The position numbers were made by a program, and so were the translations under genes. Below, in pieces: positions 10,426 to 23,792 of a stretch of DNA of 64,000 nt (within the stretch, counting starts at the first letter, position 1; the number at the start of each line of letters is the position of its first letter). The notes under the pieces were generated by a model. The model was not told the DNA's origin and did not search any database. It saw only the letters and a program-made list of their open reading frames with translations. Source of the DNA: Papilionanthe hookeriana x Papilionanthe teres (lineage: Eukaryota; Streptophyta; Magnoliopsida; Asparagales; Orchidaceae); assembly GCA_022702705.1 (NCBI GenBank), contig CM040428.1:106720022-106784021 (forward strand). The letters run 5' to 3'.

Positions 10426-12246
10426 TGACCCAAGCTAAATATATGCGTACTAAAAATTCAATCCCCGGCAACGGTGCCAAAAACTTGACCCGTAATCCAC
10501 TGATGACAAATATAATAATTAATGCTTTCAAATATATGTAATAGATAATAATAGCGGCTAGTGTATATAAATATAATTTTATCGAAACTATTTTACACAC
10601 TAGGGGTACTACGCAAGTATACTTATCGTATCAAGTAATATAGGGCTTTGAAACAAAAACCCCAGTATCGATCCTACGAGGAGTGAGTTATGGATTTTTA
10701 AACATTTTAATTTTATTTTTTAGTATTTCTTTTATAGTTATAAATTTGATATTTTTAATTTACTAGATGCTATAATAAAGTAGTAATGAAATGATTGATG
10801 TAAATAGCAATAAGATAACAACTTTCTTCCTTTCAATTAATCCAAGATTTTCTAAGATAATGATAATATTCGTGGAGAATATAAATTTATGGTATTGTGC
10901 CAAATAGAAGCATTCATATTCTTTACTCTTTGATCCAGTGTAAAGAACATCAGGCTAACTTATAGATCGAGTCCGGATGTATTGTTAGTAGAATGGGTTA
11001 ATCTAGACTAACACTACTAGATGTCCAAGGGTGGCTATGGTCGGACCTACTAGTGACCCTTTCCTTCTCTATAAACTAAATCACAAGAATTTAGTCTGTC
11101 ACTCTAAAAACTTATTAATTCTACGCCCATTATATTATATCTTCCTATTTATTTGCACTTCACCTTGAATAACCCGCACAAAACCTTCGACTACCCAAGG
11201 ATTCATGTGATATCTACTAGTTAAAAATTCATCTCCTTCTAGGTATCAAAACTCTCCAACAGATTTTAACAATTTAAATGTCCAATTTAAATAGTAAATT
11301 AAGATCCGGTATTAATATGATCACAATGTTTTAAAATATAAATAGTTTTTATTTCTCCAACGAATTTTATTTTATCTTATTTATCTTTTCATAATTGAAA
11401 GGAGAAAGTAAACTAACTACTCAGAACACATTAAATTTAAACAACAAAACATGATAATGAAACTTTGAATAAAATTACAAGTACTTATCTTAAGTGTTTC
11501 TCCTACTGAACCTCTGAATTCTTCTGACTCCAAAGCAAATAAACTTCAAAAGCACCAACTCTTTAAACTCTCAATACAAACTCTAAATAAAATAACTAAC
11601 TAATTTATGAAGGATAGAAAAATGTGGCCCTAAGGTATCTCTCTAATTCTCTCTCTAGATGGGGCTCTAGATAGGGGGGCGATTTTTTTTTCTGAAGGAG
11701 TACCCTCCTATTTATAGGCTTCAAGGGTTGCCTCATGGCACCTCTTAAAAATGTGTCCACATTCAATGAATCTTCTAGAAGGTGTGTCTGGCGCCTAGGC
11801 GCCGGAATCTAGTGCCTAGGCACCGGACTCTGCGTCTAGTTCTTTGCACCTCTTCGCGATTAAAACAATTTCCAAGCATCCAAATACATTGTCTCACATG
11901 TCCTATAAACCAGGAACAACTGCGCTCTTCTTGAAGGTCCAATAACCGCTAAAACCGTCAAAGTAACCGTCTAACAGTCGTAAAAAATCTTAACAAATTC
12001 CATATCGACCTGACGCTTAGGCGCCGGATTCTGGCGCCTAGGCGCCAGACCAATGATTCTGACACTTTGCATTTTGGCTCCATTTTTGCTCAATTTTGCT
12101 CCTTTCTCCTTGTTCACTTTTTTCCTTCTTGAACATTTTTCCATCACCTATATCCAAAAACACAAAAATACCTTTCATTAAAGCATAATATCCTTAAAAA
12201 TTTGATAAAAATCAAGCTATAAAAATGGGTATTTTTTTATGGATCA
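10426..12246 (-). repeat. 3' LTR of element A
   Basis: Minus-strand ends are TGATCCAT (at 12246) and CTTGGGTCA (at 10426). The last 60 bp contain an embedded PBS copy (10462-10479). GC-rich palindromes ggcgcctaggcgcc lie at 11790-11803 and 12033-12046, and a TATA box at 11709-11716. Confidence 0.88.
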
Positions 12247-12261
12247 AAATCCCCCAAACTT
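12247..12261 (-). other. Polypurine tract of element A
   Basis: AAGTTTGGGGGATTT on the minus strand, directly before the LTR start TGATCC. It would prime plus-strand cDNA synthesis. The same tract precedes both B-type 3' LTRs. Confidence 0.8.
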
Positions 12262-13570
12262 AAACGTTACTTGTCCTCAAGTAACCCTTTTTACTATATA
12301 AAATGTATAACATTTGGAATGAAAGATAAATATTTAAGACTCCTTGTAATTTTTGATCTTATAAAGGCTTTAGTAAATCATTAACCAAATTTCACTAACT
12401 AAGTTTAATTTTAAGAATTTAAAGAATATTCAACTACCAAATCATAAGACTTCAAAAATTTTTCATTCATTTCGAAAATAATAGAAGTTTATTATATTAA
12501 GATCACATAGATTATTTACAAGAAAAAGATTTTCATGAAAAGTCTTTCCTAAATAAAGATTCATGCATAAAAATTAAGTAGAATATGTAACTAGTTTTCT
12601 TCATATAAGATAATTCAAGTGAAGCCAATTTTTGATTAGGCATATCCTCAAGCTTCTACTCTTTTTTTTTTTTCACAGTGAGGATTACTGTATCTGGATA
12701 GCCTGTTAATGATTTTGAACTTCACTATCCTTAACTTATATTTTCAAACTTTTACATTTTCACATAATTATTGTTACATGAATAGAATTTCAAAAAGACT
12801 TTCAATCTTTTCTTTTTCAAGTTATAATTTTTGATTTCTTAGTATTTCTAAAATTTAATTATTTCTATTATGAATAGAAAAATTTCTTAATCTTATTCTT
12901 CTTTAAGTTAAATAATTCTATTCTTAAAATCAATCAAAGTTATTAAAATTTTGGTTATGTCCACTAAATTAATTATAATTTCAAAAATTTAAGTGATCTT
13001 AAATAGATTCTTCATTCCTTATGTTATGTTAAGATTTTTTTTAGAAAATATTAGTTTATTAAAGACAAATAAAATTTAAATTTGCATGTATTTTTCCTTC
13101 CCCCAAACTTAAGTTTTGGTATATCATAAAAAAAATAAAGTATGAGAGAAAGAAAAGTATAGTTTAAAAAGGAATTTTTCAAGCATGTAAAAAAAAATTC
13201 TAGAAAGAAATATAATTTACTTCTACACATATTTTTTATGAATATTACAAAAATAATGAAGCATATAAAAGTAAGCAGGCTCAAAATTTTATATAGCAGT
13301 AGTTGAATTAAATAAATATATTACTAACAGAAATAGAATAACATTACTAACTATTCTAGAATACTAAGCAGTAGGCTGAAATAAAAATAAACACAAATTC
13401 ATTCAAATTTCAGTCTGCAACTAAATATCTAAAACAGTCTCAACATCAAACAATTCATACAAAGTTTCATAAACAAATCTAAACTAGCAAACAACAAACA
13501 ACAATCAGTAATAGCAAACAAAAACTAAACTAACAACAGACTCAGCACATCTCAGAGGTAAATCAGGCTA
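12262..13570 (-). other. Element A 3' untranslated region
   Basis: AT-rich non-coding stretch between the post-pol ORF and the polypurine tract. It shares the pattern gaggattactgtatctgga (12679-12698) with B1 and B2, which marks common ancestry of the 3' ends. No coding frame recognised. Confidence 0.6.
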
Positions 13571-14600
13571 CTAATCACTGTCTGTAGCCTCGTCATCGTC
13601 ATCACCAAAAGAAAACTCCACATCCTTAGGATCAACATATGGTAAAAATCTAGGATAGGTGGGAAACTGAATATCATGCTCACACTTCAAGAATCTAACT
13701 AAAGACTCTGAATACTCAGCATCATACTCACTCTTCCTTTAGGTGTAATCAGATAGGTGATCAATTTTTTTATCCATAGTGTCAACTCTACAATGAGTTA
13801 GAAATAACTCATTCTGCTACTCTAGAAATTGATCATGCATCGATTCCCAAAAACTAGAAGGTGGCTCAACAGTAGAAGTAGAAGGTCTGGAAGTGGAAGC
13901 TCTACTTGGAGTAGGTGCAGAAGTAGAAGGGGCTGTAAATCTCTACCCCCAAAGATGATCATAGATACTAACACTCTCCTGCTCAATTGGCTTGGTAGAC
14001 TTCAGCTTCTCCTCAGAAATATCAGCAGTGACTCCATTGTTCACACATAAAGTATAAATCAGAGATGGGAATCCTAGTCCTACAGAAGTACTGGATCTAG
14101 CAGTAGACTCCACATAATTATAAATAATACTGCCGACATCTATTAGCTTCCTCTCCTGAATGCAGTAGTTTAAGATAGCTCGATCTCTAGTCACTTCGCT
14201 CAGGTGGTTGGAAGGTATAAGTCTTGCAGAAATAAAGTAATGCCATGCCTTTAAAATACCATTTAACTTAGAAGATTTGAAATTTACCCGTTTATCGTTC
14301 CGGATCTTCCAAGCTCTAGTGCCGTCAGTCAAATAAGCAATAATCATCTCAAGATCTCCCTCAGAGGGAGATAATCCAGAATAGTGGCACTCGATGGTAG
14401 GTGGCAGTCCATAAAAAATATTGATCCTTTCCGGAGTAAATCCTACTCCAACACCTCTGACGAAGACTTCGTAGTCTTTCTCATCCAAAAAGTTTGCATA
14501 AAATTCTTGTACGACGGGAATAACAGCAACAACGGTGAAATAACAGAATTGTTGTTAGTTGTGCGCAACGATCGTGTTCTTGATCATTTCACCGGGATTG
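13571..14600 (-). pseudogene. Athila post-pol ORF (env-position protein), decayed
   Basis: The reading frame begins near 14600 with VQEFYANFLDEKDYEVFVRG, runs through INIFYGLPPTIECHYSGL, EVTRDRAILNYC and GLGFPSLIYTLC, and ends EFSFGDDDDEATDSD at a stop at 13571-13573. Stops interrupt it at 13940 and at two later points. This protein type follows integrase in Athila elements, in the place where retroviruses have env, and is annotated elsewhere as a putative plant transposon protein domain. Its function is unknown and I see no signal peptide or membrane segment. The N-terminal start is not certain. Confidence 0.75.
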
Positions 14601-16494
14601 TAAAAGCTTCACTTTGAGATAAATTTTCTGGACGTTGCAAATTCATGATATCGAAAATACGCTGGCGCAGTCGCAAACTTGCTACTTTCAAAATTTTCTC
14701 GTGCCTTTCCTCGCTTAGATTTTGGTGAGATCTAAACGTGAAAGAAAACACAAATAAATTAAGGAATCAAAGATTTAAACTCTTTTTAAGCCTAAGAAAC
14801 TTAAAATGAGTTTAAAAATTCTTGGAGAAACACTAGAAATCAAAATTTTTCTCAAAATTTTGGTTTTTAGCCAAAAATAGGAAAAACTATGGTGAAAATA
14901 AAAAATAAATGGATTAGAGTGTAGATCTGACATTGAGATGAAGAAATCAAGTGATTTCGGGCTCCAAATCTTGATGTATTGACCTCAAAATGGATTTAGA
15001 AGGTGGGTTTTCGCGAAAAAGATGAAGGAGATGAAGCTCAGGCATAAAAAATGGCTAATGGGTGTTTAAATGGTGATTTTCGGGTAAGCAGGTCGAGCCG
15101 GCGCCTTGGCGCCAGACTCGCCTTTCCAAAAAAAATCACTTTATAAATTTTATTTTCTACCAAAATTCATAAATTAAACTTTTAATTACTCATATAAGAG
15201 TATTGCTTCAGTTTCCATCTTCCAAAATATTTTCTAAAAATTTTAAAAATTAAAAATTAAATCCACCAATTAAACACAAGTTTAAATCAATCTCTTCTAA
15301 TTACATTCATGATCTTCAATTTCGGGCTCAATACAATTCAGATAAGTATCATAACATGATTCAAGTTCTAACAACAATCAAACAACACAAATTTGAAAGC
15401 AAATACAACACAGATTGAACATGAAAGCAAATACACAAACAAACACAATCGATTCACTAAATCGATACAACGACACACTAGATAAATCACAATCTCACCA
15501 CATCACTATCTAATTCCCATTATCTTGGCAAGGAAAACTATTCAGCCCACTTGGAAAGAATGCTAACGCCCTCGGAAAATCCGTAGCCGTTTTCTTGTCG
15601 ATCCAATTGTTCTTCGCGTACATCTCCACTTGAGCATCTTGATAAGCCGCTAGATGATCAAATTGAAGTTTTTCCTACCATTCTAGATGTTCAATTTGAT
15701 GAAACATCTCATGAAGGCGATCTCCAATGCTTTTAACTTCTGCTTCAAACTTATCTAAACGACTAGAAATTTTCTCCAAACTTACAGCGATGAAACCATT
15801 GAAGTAGGGTTGAGGATCCGTTAAGACCTTGCCTCTAGCCTCTTCTCTAAGATTTCTCCTCTCGATTTCTTCAAAAATCCTCTCCAATCTCTCAAGAATG
15901 GAGTGTATGGGTCGAAATAATGATTGCATAGGGATTGGGGACGAAGATAGGGTAATTTATAAGAGAAAATCGTGTGAAAAACTGAAGATTTTCAGTTTTA
16001 ACATGATCCAGTAACTGTGGCGCTTAGGCGCCAAATCTGGCGCCTAAGCGTCTGACCCATCGACACATAATTTACTCTGGCGCTTAGGCGCCAAATCTGG
16101 CGCCTAGGTGCATGAACCATGTTCGACTTTGTTTCGCCTAACATCAAATTTCAAAGTTTCGTTCTCCAAAATAGGTAATTTAGAATGGTAAGATCAATAT
16201 AGACTCAGTAACACAAATTATAAGCAATCATAATAAAGGTTAACTTGATCTCCTTTTTACTCATATATGAAATAGAGTGATCCAATGTCTAAGCTTTATA
16301 TATTTCGAGATAACTTTCATGTTAAGTCAATAAAGACTTGTTAGCATCAAATTTTCTAAAGTAATATAAAATTAAACAAGACTGAGGCATAAACTTACAT
16401 TAAAAATGTAAAAACACACAAAACAACGAAAAACTATGGGTTGCCTCCCACAAAGCGCTTAGTTTAATGTCGTCAGCCCGACCTAATTATGTTT
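14601..16494 (-). other. Element A region between pol and post-pol ORF
   Basis: Mostly non-coding. One 84-codon open frame at 15675-15929 (minus; starts MQSLFRPIHSILERLERIFE) is rich in Glu, Arg and Leu and looks coiled-coil-like, but I do not recognise it. GC-rich palindromic motifs of the ggcgcc type occur at about 15100-15115 and twice at 16019-16120. Confidence 0.5.
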
Positions 16495-18460
16495 TTAATC
16501 AGGTAGACTCAACTCATGAGCCTCTTTATAAATCTTTTTAATATCTCCCAAGTAAGGCTTCAGTCTTAATCCATTAACTTTAAAAATTTTCCCCGTTTTG
16601 GGATCTTTAATATCCACATCTCCATAATGGTATACTTTTTCAATTATATACGGTCCTATCCATTTTGATCTTAATTTTCTAGGAAAAAGTCTTAAACGAT
16701 TATTAAATAATAATACATCTTGTCCAGGCTCAAATATATTTCCTGAAATCTTTTTATCATGTAATATTTTCATTTTCTCTTTAAAAATCCTTGCATTTTC
16801 ATATGATTCATTTCTTATTTCATTAATCTCATTTAATTGCAATAATCATTTTTCTCTTGCAGTATTCAAATCAAAATTAAACTCCTTTATCGCCTAATAA
16901 GCTTTATGTTCAAGTTCAACAGGTAAATGACAATATTTACCATAAACTAACCGGTAAGGTGACATTCCGATTGGTGTCTTATAAGCTGTTCTATAAGCCC
17001 ATAATGCAGAATCAAGTCTATCAACCCAATTAGTTCTTTTAGGATTAACAGTCTTCTCTAACATACTTTTAATTTCTCTGTTTGATACTTCAGCCATTCC
17101 ACTTGTTTATGGGTGATATGCAGTTGCAATTCTATGTTTGAATTCAAAATTTTCCAATAATGATTAAATTCTTATATTTCTAAAATGAATTCCACCATCT
17201 GTGATAATTACCTTAGGCATTCCAAATCTTGAAAAAATCATATTCTTTAAAAATTTTGAAACACTTTTGGAATCACAGCTTGGTAAAGCTATAGCTTCAA
17301 TCCACTTTGAAACGTAATCAACCACTAATAAAATATAAATCTTTCCAGATGATTGTACAAATGGTCCCATCAAGTCTAAACCCCATATATCCAAAATTTC
17401 ATCTTCCAATATATAGTTTAAAGGCATTTCATCTTTCTTGGATATATTTCCCATCCTTTGACATCGATTACATGTTTTCACATAATGTCTCACATCTTTA
17501 AATAAGGCAGGCCAATAAAATTCTGAATTTAAAATTTTAAATGCAGCTTTATCTACTCCAAAGTGTCCTCCAAATTCAGAATCATGACATTTTTGAGTAA
17601 TAGCATAAGTTTCTTCATAAGGTACGCATCTATGAATTACAGAATCTTTTCCTAATTTAAATAAATGAGGATCTTCCCAAATATAAGAGTTAGCATCATT
17701 TTTAAATTTCTTAATAAATTTGTTATCCAATCCATAAGGTAAAATATTGCTAACTAAATAGTTAACTATATCTGCATACCAAGGTGTTTGGCATCCTTGA
17801 ATAACATACAAATGTTCATCAAGAAATTTCTCATTTATATTTTCTTCAGTAATAACATCATTCTTAATTCTAGATAAATGATCAGCAATTTGGTTGTCCA
17901 TTCCTTTTCTATCCACTATTTGAAAAATCAAATTCTTGTAGAAGTAAAACCCATCTTATCGATCCAGGTTTAGCATCTTTTTCAACATTAAATATTTAAT
18001 AGTGGAATGATCGGTATGAACTATGCATTTGGTACCAAGAAGATAAGTTCTAAATTTATCAAAGGCATATACTATAGCTAAAAGCTCTTTCTGAGTAGTA
18101 GTGTAATTTCTTTGAGTTTCAGTAAGTATTTTACTAGCATAATATATAACTTTGAAAAATTTCTCATATTTTGTCCCAATACAGCTCCAATTGCAAAATC
18201 ACTTGCATCGCACATTAATTCAAAAGGTTTATTCCAATTAGGTGCAATAATTATAGGTGCAGTTATTAATTTTTCTTTTAAAATAATGAAAGCATTAACA
18301 CAGTTTTCAATAAATTCAAATTTAGCTTCTTTTTCTAATAAATGACAAAGAGGTTTAGCAATTTTAGAAAAATCCTTTATATATCCGCAATAAAATCCAA
18401 AGCATGACCCGGAAAACTTCTCACATCGATAATGAGTAGTAGGGGTTGCGGTTCAACGAA
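16495..18460 (-). pseudogene. Element A RNase H and integrase
   Basis: From about 18450 down to 17935 the minus strand reads an RNase H-like region (CDASDFAIGAVLGQ near 18215) in broken frames. Integrase follows at 16495-17931. The HHCC zinc finger is visible as CHDSEFGGHFGVD and CNRCQ, then the catalytic core with WGLDLMGPF and ITDGGIHF, and YGKYCHLPVELEHKAY further on. A C-terminal domain with RKLRSKWIGPYIIEKVY ends at 16495. Stops at about 17100 and 16893 and a stop after the HFRN segment interrupt it. The order RH-INT is that of Ty3/gypsy elements. Confidence 0.82.
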
Positions 18461-18466
18461 TAATTT

Positions 18467-20163
18467 TTACTTTTTCTTGATCAACTTCCATCCCTTTTTG
18501 TGAACTTTATGACTAAGTACAATGCCTTCTGTGACCATAAATCGATATTTTTCCCAGTTAAGAACTAAATTTGTTTCTGCACATCTTTTCAGAACTTTGA
18601 AAATATTTTCCAAACAAGATTCAAAAGAAGTTCCAAAAACTAAAAAATCGTCCATGAATACTTCAATTCCTTTGTCAATCAAATCAAAAAATATTGACAT
18701 CATACATCTTTGAAATGTTGCAGGTAGATCACATAAACCAAAAGGCATTCTTCTAAAGGCAAATGTTCCATAAGGACTTGTAAATGTTGTTTTCTCTTGG
18801 TCCTCAGGAGCGATAAGTAATTGATGATAACCGGAATATCCATCCAGAAAACAGAAATATGAGTGTCCAGCTAATTTGTCAAGCATTTGATCCAAGAAAG
18901 GTAAAAGAAAATGATCCTTTCTAGTGGCGTCATTTAACTTCCGATAATCAATGCAAATTCACCATCCAATAACTTGTCTTGTAGAAATTAGTTCATTTTT
19001 ATCATTGACAGTGACAGTTACTCCTCCTTTCTTCGGAACACAATGAATAGGACTTACCCATTAGCTATCCGAAATAGGATAAATAATTCCAGCATCTAAC
19101 CATTTTAAAATTTCTTTTTAACAACCTCTTTCATGATAGGATTTAATCTTCTTTGCGGTTCAATAGTAGGTTTTAAATTTTTTTCAATTAAAATTCTATG
19201 CATACAAATGGAAGGGCTTATTCCTCTTATATCAGCAATAGTCCAACCAAAAGCTTTCTTATAATTCTTTAACACTTTTATTAATTTTTCTTTTTGATCT
19301 AAACTTAGCTTAGAAGAAATAATAACAGGTAAAGTTAATGAATTTCTAAGAAATGCATACTTTAAATGTGAAGGTAACATTTTTAATTCCAGTTCAGGGG
19401 CTTTTTTAATTGAGGGTAAAAGTATATCATTTTGAGTTATGTCTAAAGTTTTCCAGTTATCTTTAATATAATGAGTTTCTTTAAGTAATTCTTCTTCTTT
19501 TAGTTCTTCATTTTCATCGGTTAAAAATTTAATTTCTTCTTCAGGAATGATTTTACATTTTTCTTGATAGTGTTTTTCAATTATAAAATCAAAAATATCC
19601 ATTCGATAGCATTTTTCTTTGTCAGGGTACTTCATCGATTTAAGAACATTGAATTTAATCTCTTGATCATTAACTCTCATAGTTAATTCTCCTTTTTGCA
19701 CATCAATAATAGCTCGTCCGGTAGCTAGAAAAGGTCTCCCTAAAATAATTGGTATTCCTTTATCTTCTTCCATATCAAGCACAATGAAATCCACAGGGAA
19801 GATAAATTTATCTACTTTAACAAGTACATCCTCTATAACTCCTTTAGGGTAAGTGATAGATCTATCGGCTAACTGAAGGGTTATAGTGGTGGAAGTAATC
19901 TCTCCTAAATTCAACCTTCGATAAATAGAAAATGACATGAGATTAATACTTGCTCCTAAATCACATAAAGCTTTTCCACAAAATTTTTCTCCAATAGCAC
20001 AAGGTTTAGTAAAACTTCCAGGATCTTTAAGTTTCTGAGGTAATTTCTTTTGAATTATTGCACTACATTCTTCACTTAATGCAACAGTTTCAAAGGCTTC
20101 AAATTTTTGTTTCTTTCTTAATATATCCTTCATAAATTTTGCATAAGTTAGCATCTGTTCCAA
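18467..20163 (-). pseudogene. Element A protease and reverse transcriptase
   Basis: The protease part (about 19700-20100) has ALCDLGASINLMSF with the catalytic Asp, and later GIPIILGRPFLATGRA. The frame runs to the RT start near 19105 (IEPQRRLNPIMKEVVKK). The central RT continues at 18467-18895 with GYSGYHQLLIAPEDQEKTTF, FRRMPFGLC and the catalytic FMDDF. Between 18896 and 19105 the frame is broken and only fragments read. These are Athila-clade signatures. Enzymes act in the virus-like particle to copy RNA into cDNA. Confidence 0.85.
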
Positions 20164-20241
20164 AGCTTCAGCAAAAGGTATGTTTATAGTAAGTTTCTTA
20201 AAAATTTCTAAGAACTTAGAAAATTGATGATCAAGCTTCTG

Positions 20242-21652
20242 CTATTTTAATCTTTGAGGAAAAGGTGGTGGTGGTTTTTCAACATCCATATTAATAGAAA
20301 TATTAGTTTGATCTTGATTAGGAGAAGGAGTTTCTTTAGGTTTTTTAATCTCTTCAACCTCAATCTCTTTTTCAATTTCATTCTGCATTCTTTCTTTTAA
20401 TTCCTTTCCACTTCTAAGTTGTACAAATTTAACATGTTCATGTTCTTTTCCAGTTTCTTTTGGATTAACTTCAACATTACTAGGAAGTGTTCCTGGAGGT
20501 CTGTTATTAATTAAATTAGCGATTTGTCCCATTTCATTCTCAATATTACGAATAACAGTATTTTGATTTTGTAATTGATTACTCATTTGTAAAATTAATT
20601 CTTCTATTGATAACTTGTCCTGTTAATTATTAAATCCAGGTGGTTTATAATTTGAATTTACTTGATTATTCCAATTTCCAGTTGGATGGGATTGATTATT
20701 ACCCCATTATTGTTGTTGATTATTCCAGTTAAAATTAGGGTGATTTTTCCATCGAGGATTATAATAATTTGAATACGGATTATTTTTACTAGCAATAGCT
20801 TGTAAAGTTTCAATAGTTTGAGAACCTTCAATATTAGTTTTTATGTGACATGTTGATGGGAAAATTATCTAATTTCCTAGATATTGCAGCTACTTATGAA
20901 GCTAAGATAGAAAAGGCTTCGTTATCTTGAATACTTGACATTCTTTTAGGATTAATTCTTTCAGAAGGCCATTGAAAATTATTGTTAGCCATTTCTTCAA
21001 TTAAAGTATAAGCTTCTTCAAATGTTTTAGACATTAAAGAACCTCCAGCAGCAGTATCAATAATTGTTTTTAGTGATCCAATTAAACCATTATAAAATAT
21101 TTGAATAATTAACCAATCAGGTAAAGCATGATGAGGACATTTTCTTAATAGTTCTTTAAATCTTTCCCAAGTTTCATAAATTGTCTCCCCGTGAAATTGA
21201 CTAAATGAAGTAATATCATTTCTTAATTTAGCAGTTTTAGAAGGAGGAAAATATTTAGCAAGGCATTTTTGTGCCATTTCAGCCCATGTTTTAATAGAAC
21301 CTGCTGCTAATGAGTTCAACCACATCTTTGCTTTATCTCTTAAAGAAAAAGGAAAGAGTCTAAGTCTAATAGCATCATCAGAAACATTGTTATATTTAAA
21401 GGTAGCACAAAGTTCTAAAAAACTAGCAAGGTGTACATTTGGATCCTCATTTGGAGATTCTCCAAATTGATTATTTTGAACCATTTGAATGGTAGATGGT
21501 TTAAGCTCAAAAGAATTAACATCTACAGTAGGTATTTGAATACTACTATGAAGTTCATCAACTGTAGGTTTAGCATAATCCCTTAATGGTTTGTAAACAT
21601 TTTGTTCATTAATTTCAATTGGATTTTGTAAATTGTTATGTAAATTAGCCAT
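20242..21652 (-). pseudogene. Element A gag
   Basis: The capsid-type protein starts MANLHNNLQNPIEINEQN. The Athila gag core follows: LRLFPFSLRDKAKMWLNSL, KYFPPSKTAKLRNDI, HALPDWLIIQIFYNGL. The frame is open to 20894, is interrupted by stops around 20590-20890 (asparagine-rich, NWNNQ-type segment), and reads again at 20242-20586 with a proline run (EKPPPPFPQRLK) before the protease. The start is the first Met after the PBS leader. Confidence 0.85.
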
Positions 21653-21920
21653 CTCTTGGATTTTTTGAGTTTGTTTTCCTTTTTTAATTCTTTTAATAGT
21701 TCTTTCTAATTCATAATCAAAGGTAATAATCCTTCAGATCCAGCACTACGCATAAAAAGTAAATTAGCAAGAAATGAAATCTCTACTTATTAGTAAATTT
21801 TTTTTATTTGATATATATTTTATTATTATTATTTTTTTGGTATTTTATATTTTTGACAATAAAAGAAAATGAATATAATAAAATAAAAATATTTAAAATC
21901 TAAAAATTTTCCTCTGCTCC

Positions 21921-21939
21921 TCCCCGGGCAACGGCGCTA
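21921..21939 (-). other. Primer binding site of element A
   Basis: Minus strand TAGCGCCGTTGCCCGGGGA, a few bases after the 5' LTR end. It resembles the Athila PBS TGGCGCCGTTGCCGGGGA with a few changes. A cleaner copy lies inside the LTR at 21982-21999. Confidence 0.7.
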
Positions 21940-21945
21940 AAAACT

Positions 21946-23792
21946 TGACCCAAGCTAAATATATGCGTACTAAAAAGTCAATCCCCGGCAACGGTGCCAA
22001 AAACTTGACTCGTAATCCGCTGATGACAAATATAATAATTAATGCTTTCAAATATATGTAATAGATAATAATAACGGCTAGTGTATATAAATATAATTTT
22101 ATCGAAAATATTTTACACACTAAGGGTACTACGCAAGTATACGTATCGTATCAAGTAATATAGGGAATTGAAATAAAGACCCTAGTATCGATCCCACGAG
22201 GAGTAATTTATGGATTTTTAAAGATTTTAATTTTATTTTTAAGTATTTCTTTTATAGTTATAAATTTGATATTTTTAATTTACTAGATGCTATAATAAAG
22301 CAGTAATGAAATGACTGATGTAAATAGCAATAAGGAAACAACTTTTTTCCTTTCAATTAATCCATGATTTTCTAAGATAATAATAATATTCGCGGAGAAT
22401 ATAAATTTATGGTATTGTGCCAAATAGAAGAATTCATATTCTTTACCCTTTGATCTAGGTGTAAAGAACATTGGCTAGCCTATAGATCAGGTCCGGATGT
22501 ATTGTTAGTAGAATGGGTTAATCTAGACTCACACTACTAGATGTCCAAGGGTGGCTATGGTCGGCCCTACTAGTGACCCTTTCCTTCTCTATAAACCAAA
22601 TCATAAGAATTTAGTCTGTCACTCTAAAAACTTATTAATTCTACGCCCATTATATAATATCTTCCTATTTATTTGCACTTCACCTTGAATAACCCGCATA
22701 AAACCTTCGACTACCCAAGGATTCATGTGATATCTACTAGTTAAGAATTCATCTCCTTCTAGGTATCAAAACTCTCCAACAGATTTTAACAATTTAAATG
22801 GCCAATTTAAATAGTAAATTAAGATTCAATATTAATATCATCACAATGTTTTAAAATATAAATAGTTTTTAATTCTTCAACGAATTTTATATTATCTTAT
22901 TTATCTTTTCATAATTGAAAGGATAAAGTAAACTAACTACTCAGAACACATTAAATTTAATCAACGAAACATGATAATGAAACTTTGAATAAAATTAAAA
23001 GTACTTATCTCAAGTGTTTCTCCTACTGAACCTCTGAATTTTTCTGACTCCAAAGCAAATAAACTTCAAAAGTACCAACTCTTTAGACTCTCAATACAAA
23101 CTCTAAATAAAATAACTAACTAATTTATGAAGGATAGTAAAATGTGGCCCTAAAGTATCTCTCTAATTCTCTCTTTAGATGGGGCTCTAGATAGGGGGGG
23201 TGATTTGTTTCTGAAGGAGTACCCTCCTATTTATAGGCTTTAAGGGTTGCCTCAAGGCACCTCTTCAAAATGTTTCCACATTCAATGAATCTTCTAGAAG
23301 GTGTGTCTGGTGCCTAGGCGCCCGAATCTGGCACCTAGGCACCGGTCTCTACGTCCTGTTCTTCGTACCACTTCACTTTGGATCGCACCTCTTCGCGATT
23401 AAAACTCTTTCCAAGCATCCAAATACATTGTGTCATATGTCCTATAAACCAGGAACAACTGCTAGACTTCTAGAAGGTCCAATAACCGCTAACACCGTCA
23501 AAATAATAGTCCAAAAGTCGTCAAAAATCTTGACAGATCCCGTATCGACCTGGCGCTTAGGCGCCGGATTCTGGCTCCTAGGCGCTAGACCAATAATTTT
23601 GACAATTTTGCATTTTGGCTCCATTTTTGCTCTTTTTTGCTCCTTTTTGCTCCTTTTTTTACTTTTTTTCCTTCTTGAACATTTTTCCATCACCTATATC
23701 TAAAAACACAAAAATACCTTTCATTAAAGCATAATATCCTTAAAAATTTGATAAAAATCAAGGCATAAAAATGGGTATTTTTTTATGGATCA
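21946..23792 (-). repeat. 5' LTR of element A
   Basis: The 1,847-bp partner of 10426-12246. It starts TGATCCAT at 23792 and ends CTTGGGTCA at 21946 (minus strand). TATA box TATAAATA at 23228-23235. The palindromic ggcgcc motifs are present but partly mutated here (about 23310-23345 and 23551-23590). Confidence 0.88.
23228..23235 (-). promoter_or_regulatory. TATA box of element A 5' LTR
   Basis: TATAAATA on the minus strand, conserved in the partner LTR at 11709-11716, about 560 bp from the LTR start. It is the best candidate promoter for the gag-pol transcript. Confidence 0.55.

Larger units (their letters stand above)
10426..23792 (-). mobile_element. Athila-type Ty3/gypsy element A, structurally complete
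   Basis: A 13.4-kb element on the minus strand, inserted in B1. Order: 5' LTR 21946-23792, PBS 21921-21939, gag-pol 16495-21652, an intervening region, a post-pol ORF 13571-14600, polypurine tract 12247-12261, 3' LTR 10426-12246. It is flanked by ACTCT. RT has the Athila form FMDD, protease has DLGAS, and an integrase with zinc finger and acidic core is present. Coding regions carry scattered stops, so it is no longer autonomous. The two LTRs differ at a number of positions and in length (1,821 and 1,847 bp), so the insertion is not very recent. Confidence 0.9.

Noticed and set aside
10486..12246. LTR boundary of element A placed at 10486 and 22006, next to the clean PBS copy
   Set aside because: The ACTCT target duplications put the true ends at 10426 and 21946, about 60 bp further.
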